IMG/VR virus record: IMGVR_UViG_3300025151_000396
Span: 1-20,289 of that record
Origin: a virus
DNA length: 20,289 bases
Direction: 5' to 3' (one strand)
Under the pieces are notes generated by a model. That model was not told the DNA's origin. It saw only the letters and a program-made list of their open reading frames with translations, and searched no databases. Position 1 is the first letter of the stretch. Every line of letters begins with the position of its first letter. This document shows positions 15,439 to 20,289 of this stretch, in pieces. Position numbers and translations under genes: made by a program.

Positions 15439-15935
15439 ATGCTATATTCCCATCTTACTTTTGGTGCCGTAGACTGTAATGCATTTCTTTTTCTTTTAGA
15501 GTGATTCCAATCTAGTAGTTTTACATCAGATGCAGCAGTCCAATTACTAGCTTTATAAATAGTTCCTAGATGAACTTCTTTATCTTGATATGATATTAGC
15601 TTTATCAAATCAGGGAACTTTACTTTTATATTTTTTACCATCTGCGATATAACATAAGTGGCTGTATTTTTAGGACATACATCTGATAGTGCTAGTCTTC
15701 TTAACTCTAACATATCAAAACCATTTTTTAATCTGTTGGCAGCTACAGGAGAAGACCAAATAGCTGCACCAATAACTGCTTGTTTGTATTTTATGGCATA
15801 GCAAACATACTTCTTACTTCTAACAACATTAGACCAATGAAGTTTAGGCAATCTGCTGTGCCACAATTCATTTAACATACAGGCAATCTGTGCCCTGGTT
15901 TCTTCTATAATTATATCTTTTACTTTATCAATCAT
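15435..15935 (-). CDS. Mom-like GNAT-fold DNA-modification protein
   Basis: 166 residues. The C-terminal half carries the pattern of Mom-like acetyltransferase-fold proteins: an L-x-L-R-R-L strand (76-81, MLELRRLALSD), a PKNTATYVIS helix start (88-97), a SYQD strand-turn (115-118) and the very typical GTIYKASNW (124-132). Phage Mu Mom modifies adenine N6 in phage DNA and blocks many restriction enzymes; a similar modification or plain acetyltransfer to another substrate is inference here. The gene overlaps both helicase and polymerase genes by 4 bases (ATGA on each side), so its synthesis is locked to the replisome. No Com-like translational activator is evident beside it, although a small zinc-ribbon protein lies one gene upstream of the helicase. 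It could also be a protein acetyltransferase or decoy. Confidence 0.8.
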   Translation of the reverse strand: MIDKVKDIIIEETRAQIACMLNELWHSRLPKLHWSNVVRSKKYVCYAIKYKQAVIGAAIWSSPVAANRLKNGFDMLELRRLALSDVCPKNTATYVISQMVKNIKVKFPDLIKLISYQDKEVHLGTIYKASNWTAASDVKLLDWNHSKRKRNALQSTAPKVRWEYSI

Positions 15936-17143
15936 TCCTCATACCTCGACAATTCTGGTACAATCATACAAGGTATCATGCCATGCCAACCTGTGATTTT
16001 ATTCTTAGTTATATTTAATCCTCTCAAGTTTTTATCCATGTCTACCTTATCTCTGTACCCAACACCAATAATAATATCTGCTTCTGCAGCTTTACCTGTT
16101 CTACTATTCTCCATCATATCAAAGGTTATGTCAAGTTTGCCTTGTGCATCAGCAGATGCTTGAGAGATCGCTATAACACAACAACTATTCCTTTTTGCAA
16201 TCTCTCTCGCACCTGTATAGATAGCCCTAAGTTTTTCATCAGTACGAGCGAAGTTTCCTGCTACACCAACCTTATCTAGTTGGTCAACTACTATTATATC
16301 AGGCTTTTCTTTCGCTACTAATTCATCAACTTTAGCTAAATCCCAATCCACAGTATCAAGGATACTGACATTTTTTTTGATCTCTGCCCATTTTTTATTT
16401 GCCAGGGAGATATCTTGTTTGATTTCATCAAATGTCATACCTGTATGTGCATTGATTAGTCTCATCTGTGTTCTAATAGCAGGCTCCTCATTTATCAGAG
16501 CACAGACTTTTGCACCTTGCGATGCAAAACCTTGCGGGCCTGCGATCAGGTTTACCCAGAACGCAGTCTTCCCGCTTTCGGGGCGAGCAAAAATAATCAC
16601 AAGATTACCGTCACCTACGCCATGCACCCGTTCTTGCAAAGGTTTCAGGTTGAATTTAAATCTTGTGTTGTCCTTCAATTGTTCAACTAACTCGCCCACA
16701 TCAGAGGTAATATATTCATAGTCATCTCCTATATCATCTATAGAAGTTTCTAAACATTTTTTTATTTCTGAGAAGTCTGCATCTTTACCATTGTAGATTT
16801 CAGTAGCTAACACTGCAATTCTATTTGCTTGTCTTCGCTTATGTAGCGACTCTAATATATTGTTAGCTATCTTTTCATTCGGTAAAGATGCATTTTGGAT
16901 ATCTTCAATCAGAGATTGAAAATTTTGTTTTGCCACTCTCGTAAGAGCTGGATTATCTACATCTGTATATAGCGTAGATACTTCATTTAAAGTTAAGTCA
17001 TTTTCAGAATCTTGATGTGCTCTTGCAATCGTATTGTACAAATCGCCTGTGCCATTCGTAAATAATTCTTTTGATAACTTTGCTTTGTTTTTTGTATAAA
17101 AATCTTTTTTAAGCAGCAATTTTATTAGTTCTTTTTCTATCAT
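15932..17143 (-). CDS. DnaB-like replicative helicase
   Basis: 403 residues: a short helical N-terminal domain (about 1-145), then a RecA-type ATPase. Walker A is F185-ARPESGKT (186-193, compare ARPSMGKT in E. coli DnaB), with E220-E in the next strand motif (ALINEEP) as catalytic glutamate, Walker B PDIIVVDQ (281-288), a Q328 sensor motif (VIAISQAS) and the C-terminal LNITKNKITG, the DnaB-type motif with a likely Arg finger region (R348 in MENSRTGKAAEAD). It should form a hexamer that unwinds the fork 5'-3' and recruit the primase. Unlike T7 gp4, the primase is a separate gene four to five genes upstream (19781-20289). The start shares one base with the zinc-ribbon gene's stop; the end overlaps the Mom-like gene (ATGA). 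Confidence 0.9.
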   Translation of the reverse strand: MIEKELIKLLLKKDFYTKNKAKLSKELFTNGTGDLYNTIARAHQDSENDLTLNEVSTLYTDVDNPALTRVAKQNFQSLIEDIQNASLPNEKIANNILESLHKRRQANRIAVLATEIYNGKDADFSEIKKCLETSIDDIGDDYEYITSDVGELVEQLKDNTRFKFNLKPLQERVHGVGDGNLVIIFARPESGKTAFWVNLIAGPQGFASQGAKVCALINEEPAIRTQMRLINAHTGMTFDEIKQDISLANKKWAEIKKNVSILDTVDWDLAKVDELVAKEKPDIIVVDQLDKVGVAGNFARTDEKLRAIYTGAREIAKRNSCCVIAISQASADAQGKLDITFDMMENSRTGKAAEADIIIGVGYRDKVDMDKNLRGLNITKNKITGWHGMIPCMIVPELSRYEE

Positions 17144-17364
17144 TATACAATTATCCTATAGTCATTTCCTGTACCCCAGTATTCAGTTCTTTTGCAATCA
17201 TTGCAAATTCTATTGAACTTTCCTTTGCTTTCGAAAGGACTGTTACAAGTGAGGCACTTTTTCTTTTGTTTGTTTGTCTTGTCTTTGCTTTCGGTTTTTT
17301 GTTTCATTAACTCTTCCTCCCTTAGTTGATGTTCCATCACCCATGACTTAAACGCCATGTTCAT
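17143..17364 (-). CDS. Small zinc-ribbon protein, 73 aa
   Basis: I chose the ATG at 17364 because it overlaps the methyltransferase stop as ATGA, the habit of this operon; an upstream ATG at 17409 would add 15 residues (88 in all) and overlap the methyltransferase by 49 bases. The N-terminal half is helical and highly charged (Glu/Lys), followed by a basic linker (KDKTNKQKKK). A four-Cys zinc site follows, CLTC then FNRICNDCKR (C-x2-C, 13 residues, C-x2-C). The form recalls small zinc-ribbon nucleic-acid-binding proteins such as Mu Com, the translational activator of mom, but the likeness is only in layout. A DNA- or RNA-binding role is inferred from the basic linker and zinc site. Confidence 0.75.
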   Translation of the reverse strand: MNMAFKSWVMEHQLREEELMKQKTESKDKTNKQKKKCLTCNSPFESKGKFNRICNDCKRTEYWGTGNDYRIIV

Positions 17365-18314
17365 ATAGTCATGCCTTTGAATATATGTGAAATAACATCT
17401 ACTGTCCAACCGTTTCCTAACATCTTATATCTTTGCGTATTTGATACCCCCTCTGTATATCCAACAGGTACAGTCTGTAATCTTTCACACTCTGTCACTG
17501 TTAGCTTTCTCCATCTATCTTTAGTTATATCATGTTCTGTACTTATGTCAACTTTTGGTTCACGATTACCTCCACCCATGCTATTTAATGTAGGTGCCTT
17601 ACCATCAGGGCTGTATATTCTTTTTAGAATATCATGTCCATTTATATCTGATGCCATACCCACCAGGGTACATCCATTATTACCTGCACCTTTGTACATT
17701 GTAGCTGTCATACATAAACCTTTTTGGTCTGTTCTTCTGAAGTGCCTAGCATTTCTTTCGTTGATAGGAACTGCAGCTTCATCTGTTTCTTCATCTAAAA
17801 TATCCCTAAGTAGTATTCCTTTGTCTTCGATATCTTTATCAAAAGGTATATTAGTCCAATATAATCTTTTTCTACTTTGTGCAGATAATAAACTTGAATT
17901 TATCTCTATGGGTTTTACTCCCATGTATTTTGTAATTATGTCTTGAGCATCTTGTTTCATCTTTACATTTTCTAACAAGAACCATCTTGGCTTTGTCTCT
18001 TCTTTTATTCTGACAAACTCAAAAAATAATTTACTTCTTGGATCATCAAACTTTAATTGTTTGCCTGCAAAAGAAAATCCTTGACAAGGAGATCCTCCTA
18101 TCAATAGATCTATATCCAGGTTTGTTGCATCTAATTTAGTGACATCACCTACATGAACTATATCAGGAAAGTTTTTCTTTGCTATCTGCATAGCATATTT
18201 ATCTATCTCAGATGCGTAATACTTTCCTACTTCGATGCCTAAATTTTTTAAGGCTATCTGACCACAAGACATTCCATCAAACAATGATAGAACATTAACT
18301 TTACTTTTTATCAA
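17361..18314 (-). CDS. DNA (cytosine-5) methyltransferase
   Basis: 317 residues, with the C5-methylase motifs in order: motif I LFDGMSCGQIAL (11-22), motif II/III region ASEIDKYA, motif IV GGSPCQGFSFAG with catalytic C77, motif VI ENV (115-117), motif VIII QSRKRLYW (146-153), a target-recognition region near 185-250, and motifs IX-X at the end (LTVTECERLQTVP; MLGNGWTVDVI). It transfers a methyl group from S-adenosylmethionine to carbon 5 of cytosine in duplex DNA. The target site cannot be read from the sequence. The start is TTG (18314-18312) with AAAGGG before it, overlapping the 55-residue gene by 14 bases. No restriction endonuclease is next to it, so an orphan, anti-restriction role is likely. 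The sequence looks complete. Confidence 0.95.
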   Translation of the reverse strand: MIKSKVNVLSLFDGMSCGQIALKNLGIEVGKYYASEIDKYAMQIAKKNFPDIVHVGDVTKLDATNLDIDLLIGGSPCQGFSFAGKQLKFDDPRSKLFFEFVRIKEETKPRWFLLENVKMKQDAQDIITKYMGVKPIEINSSLLSAQSRKRLYWTNIPFDKDIEDKGILLRDILDEETDEAAVPINERNARHFRRTDQKGLCMTATMYKGAGNNGCTLVGMASDINGHDILKRIYSPDGKAPTLNSMGGGNREPKVDISTEHDITKDRWRKLTVTECERLQTVPVGYTEGVSNTQRYKMLGNGWTVDVISHIFKGMTI

Positions 18315-18468
18315 TTTGACCCTTTCTTACATGATTAACTATTGAAGTCTGTGCTAACAATAATGCATCACGAATGTTTTTCTTTGTTTTCGGTTTAGCT
18401 TTTAAATATGCATAAACATAATTAGTCATAACATCTGTGGTCTCGTCTGTCAAGAAAGGCCTAAGCAT
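18301..18468 (-). CDS. Small unknown protein, 55 aa
   Basis: This gene fills the interval between the methyltransferase and the 165-residue gene. The ATG at 18468 overlaps the upstream stop by 8 bases, and the TAA lies 14 bases inside the methyltransferase. The product is short, helical and Lys-rich toward the end (TTDVMTNYVYAYLKAKPK; then TKKNIRDALLLAQTSIVNH). The clean reading frame across the gap and the tight junctions support a real gene. An SD is not strong. No family recognised. Confidence 0.65.
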   Translation of the reverse strand: MLRPFLTDETTDVMTNYVYAYLKAKPKTKKNIRDALLLAQTSIVNHVRKGQIDKK

Positions 18469-18958
18469 TTTTCAACCAATCGTGTTTCCACCAATAAGGT
18501 GAGCCTGTGCCTTTAGACCATTTAGCAAAGTAAGATTTATCTCCCATATAGTATTTTCTATATGCAACAACATAATCATTTGCTTTGTATTCGTCAGGCA
18601 TACATTGAGGTGGTGCTTTCATTGAACCTCCGGGTATATCATAATGAAATGCCCAATACATAATATAATTAATTACACGCATTGATTTATGTTTTTTGTG
18701 AAATCTTTTTTCGTATTCTTCGTTGATAAATAAGGCATTTCTCAATGCCCAATTGAAGTTTCCTTGACTTTCGCCAACCCAAATAGTCATAGGATGTTTA
18801 GGATAGGCAGGTTTGTATAGATCTTCGATAATACCTAAGTGTCTTTGGACTGCAGTAGATAGCATTTGTGAAGACTCTAATAACATTTTTGGTACATGTT
18901 TATCGCATAAATACTCTGCAGCTTTTTGTGGATCTTTATCTAGAAAAAATATATTCAT
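18461..18958 (-). CDS. Conserved phage protein of unknown function (MNIFFLD... CDKHV family)
   Basis: 165 residues from the ATG at 18958, one base after the PP-loop gene's stop, with GGGGTG as ribosome site. A longer form from 18988 would begin within the PP-loop gene and add ten residues that do not fit the usual MNIFFLD start. The sequence has a recurrent phage signature: MNIFFLDKDPQKAAEYLCDK, then HVPKMLLESSQML, KHPMTIWVGESQGNFNWAL and a C-terminal MPDEYK..D.VVAYRKYYMGDK.. with a W-rich tail. I recognise this as a family widespread in phages but can name no proven function. The many conserved His, Lys, Glu and Trp residues hint at an enzyme or DNA-binding fold. It is cotranscribed with primase, PP-loop protein and methylase. 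Confidence 0.75.
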   Translation of the reverse strand: MNIFFLDKDPQKAAEYLCDKHVPKMLLESSQMLSTAVQRHLGIIEDLYKPAYPKHPMTIWVGESQGNFNWALRNALFINEEYEKRFHKKHKSMRVINYIMYWAFHYDIPGGSMKAPPQCMPDEYKANDYVVAYRKYYMGDKSYFAKWSKGTGSPYWWKHDWLKNA

Positions 18959-18959
18959 A

Positions 18960-19784
18960 TTACACCCCACACATTCCGTCACACTCATCTAGTAAAGACA
19001 ACTGTTTAGAAGAGTCGCCATCACTCAAGTCTGCATCTTTAATAGGCACACAGCTTCTATGTAGAAAAACTTCATCAAATTCATTTAGTTTTTTAGAACT
19101 ATGCCTAATTATTTCATCTATTCTAATTACTTCTGCCCATTCTTCAGCATTCTTTTTTATCTCTCTCCATTCAACATTAGAGTGGTAAGGACAAAAAGTA
19201 CAAGCTGATCTAGGAGGCTTTGGATAATTGTTTTTATCCATCCATTCTAAACAATCAGATCTTCGTATCTTATTATCAACTAATGGATATTTATTTTCTA
19301 TATATTTCAAAGCATTCTCTTTCATTCTTTGAAGTTCATCATAAGATATACCCATTACCATGTCAACTTGAGTACCTTTTTTAACTCGTTGTCCTTTTGA
19401 GTATCCTAGTAGTTGTCTTACTTTTTGTTGAACAGGTTTTATTTTGTAATCAAAAGTACATTGCCTACGCAGTAAACCTTTTTTACCTGTCTCCATGTTT
19501 TTAGTATACAAAGGAATAGCCATAAATTTATATTTGCCAACAGCTGCATCAAGCATATCCTCTTTAAGATCTCTCCAAGAGGTTCTATAAATAGGGAAAG
19601 AAACTTGAGTTTCTAACCAATCCAGGTGCTCGTAAACTAATTTAGGCTCTCCTTTGGTATCTGCAAAAATTGCACAATCTACTTTATCCATCTCGCCTTT
19701 TTCTATCATCAAAGCTAGTGCTGTAGACTGAACTCCTGCACCTAAAGACAAAACCTTTAGGTTCATAAGTTTATCTTCTGTCAT
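18960..19784 (-). CDS. PP-loop ATPase, PAPS-reductase-like family
   Basis: 274 residues. The PP-loop S13-L-G-A-G-V-Q-S20-T (VLSLGAGVQSTALALM) binds ATP pyrophosphate in adenylating enzymes of this fold. An FADTKGEP motif (40-47), an RRQCTFDYKIKPV block (C109), and a late Cys set (C178, C195-x2-C198 in RSACTFCPYHS) suggest a metal or Fe-S site. The family includes PAPS reductases, tRNA thiolation enzymes and DndC, which takes part in DNA phosphorothioation. The annotation 'phosphoadenosine phosphosulfate reductase' is common in phages, but sulfate assimilation seems unlikely inside a replication operon. I chose the ATG at 19784 because GGAGGT lies 8 bases upstream and it overlaps the primase stop (ATGA). 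Nucleotide, tRNA or DNA modification are all possible. Confidence 0.8.
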   Translation of the reverse strand: MTEDKLMNLKVLSLGAGVQSTALALMIEKGEMDKVDCAIFADTKGEPKLVYEHLDWLETQVSFPIYRTSWRDLKEDMLDAAVGKYKFMAIPLYTKNMETGKKGLLRRQCTFDYKIKPVQQKVRQLLGYSKGQRVKKGTQVDMVMGISYDELQRMKENALKYIENKYPLVDNKIRRSDCLEWMDKNNYPKPPRSACTFCPYHSNVEWREIKKNAEEWAEVIRIDEIIRHSSKKLNEFDEVFLHRSCVPIKDADLSDGDSSKQLSLLDECDGMCGV

Positions 19785-20289
19785 TGTAGTACCTCCGTAA
19801 TTTTTTGTTCATCAAAATATTTAAGATCATCATCTAATATTCTAACTTCTGTAGGTATATAGTACTTTAGTTTCTCGCTTATGTCAAATGACTTGGTTGT
19901 TGCGTCCCGGTCCAATGCTACGATAACTTTCTTGAACTTTTCTTTTATTATCGGTATGTAGCTTTCTGGTAAACTTGTACCCATCAATGCAACTCCTGTG
20001 TATATTCCTGATACAGCACACGCACTTGCACAATCTTCTACCAAGATTGCTGTATCACTATCACCACAAATAAAAGGATAAGTCTTTCCACCATACATAT
20101 ACCATTTAGGATATACTTTTGAAGTCAAGGCTCTACCGACTGCACCTAAAATCTTTTCTTTGTTTTTTATTAGAAATACAATCCTATGTTGTTTAACATC
20201 ATACATGAAACTTGCCTTTGCTTTTTGTTTTGCTTTCAAACAATTATTAGTTTTTAGATAATCATAGCACTTAGGTTCAGATAAAATAG
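19781..20289 (-). CDS. TOPRIM DNA primase (5' partial, cut by the right edge)
   Basis: The reading frame is open to the right edge: bases 20289-20240 translate in frame as ILSEPKCYDYLKTNNC, leading into the first visible TTG at 20239, so this is most likely the C-terminal part of a longer primase rather than a 152-residue protein. The catalytic core shows a GAVGRAL/KWYMYG block as in T7 gp4-type primases, then the TOPRIM motifs: the Glu of ILVEDCASACAVSG and the D-x-D of IVALDRDATTK, which hold the catalytic metal. It should make RNA primers for the lagging strand. An N-terminal zinc-binding domain, if present, lies beyond the window. The stop overlaps the PP-loop gene's ATG. The helicase is a separate gene at 15932-17143, unlike the T7 fusion. 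Confidence 0.85.
   Translation of the reverse strand, partial: ILSEPKCYDYLKTNNCLKAKQKAKASFMYDVKQHRIVFLIKNKEKILGAVGRALTSKVYPKWYMYGGKTYPFICGDSDTAILVEDCASACAVSGIYTGVALMGTSLPESYIPIIKEKFKKVIVALDRDATTKSFDISEKLKYYIPTEVRILDDDLKYFDEQKITEVLQ

Noticed and set aside
16377-16721. Rightward frame opposite the helicase Walker A region
   Set aside because: Shadow of the helicase; the conserved ATPase motifs lie on the other strand.
17365-17409. Longer N-terminus for the zinc-ribbon protein
   Set aside because: It would lie wholly within the methylase gene; the ATGA junction at 17364-17361 fits the operon better.
17371-17946. Long rightward reading frame opposite the cytosine methyltransferase
   Set aside because: It is the complement of a gene with all C5-methylase motifs; the rightward product has no plausible domain and no start signals.
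18960-19784. DndC and a complete phosphorothioation system
   Set aside because: No DndA, DndD or DndE-like gene is in the window, and the PP-loop motif alone does not separate DndC from PAPS reductases.
1-20289. tRNA genes, CRISPR arrays, insertion sequences, attachment sites or integrase
   Set aside because: No cloverleaf-like segment, repeated spacer pattern, transposase or recombinase motif was found; the window is densely coding.

Overview
The window is a gapless, strongly AT-rich stretch of a lytic-type tailed phage genome, most likely a short-tailed (podovirus-like) marine phage of the kind that infects SAR11/Pelagibacter or similar small-genome marine bacteria. This host idea is an inference from base composition, from the very tight packing of genes, from a T7-style replication set (TOPRIM primase, DnaB-type helicase, family A polymerase, small nuclease) and from a coil-rich virion protein type familiar from uncultured marine phage contigs. 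No integrase, repressor, RNA polymerase, terminase or capsid gene lies in the window, so lifestyle and taxonomy stay open.

Layout. Bases 1-9750 read rightward and hold the end of the virion module and the lysis module: a Gln/Asn/Ala-rich coiled-coil virion protein (5' end outside the window), two small unknown proteins, a 778-residue and a 1371-residue protein that look like internal/ejected virion proteins (the larger with an LPD38-like region), a holin of the GTA/3TM type, a GH24 lysozyme, a 39-residue single-span membrane protein, a basic 49-residue protein and a Pro/Gln-rich acidic protein. Bases 9747-20289 read leftward and hold the replication and DNA-modification module. In transcription order (right to left) these are a TOPRIM primase (5' end outside the window), a PP-loop/PAPS-reductase-like protein, a conserved phage protein of unknown function, a 55-residue protein, a C5-cytosine methyltransferase with a TTG start, a small zinc-ribbon protein, a DnaB-like helicase, a Mom-like acetyltransferase-fold protein, and a family A DNA polymerase with a DnaJ-like zinc insertion. 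A 55-base gap with a good sigma70-type promoter follows, then a probable ssDNA-binding protein, a Cas4/RecB-like Fe-S nuclease, a small unknown protein, a metallophosphoesterase, a DUF6378-like protein and three small unknown proteins.

The two gene blocks converge at 9747-9750, where the two stop codons interlock with no room for a terminator between them. Almost all neighbouring genes overlap by 1-17 bases (ATGA or TAATG junctions) or are a few bases apart, so translation coupling is probably the main way expression is balanced. No stretch over 300 bases lacks a gene.

How it works together. Primase, helicase, polymerase, ssDNA-binding protein and nuclease would form a self-contained fork and recombination set. 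The methyltransferase, the Mom-like protein and perhaps the PP-loop protein sit inside the same coupled operon, which suggests that the phage modifies its DNA as it replicates, probably to evade restriction. The most novel-looking points are this modification set threaded through the replisome genes, the zinc insertion in the polymerase thumb region, and a 12-base exact match to the T7 promoter core near the convergent junction.
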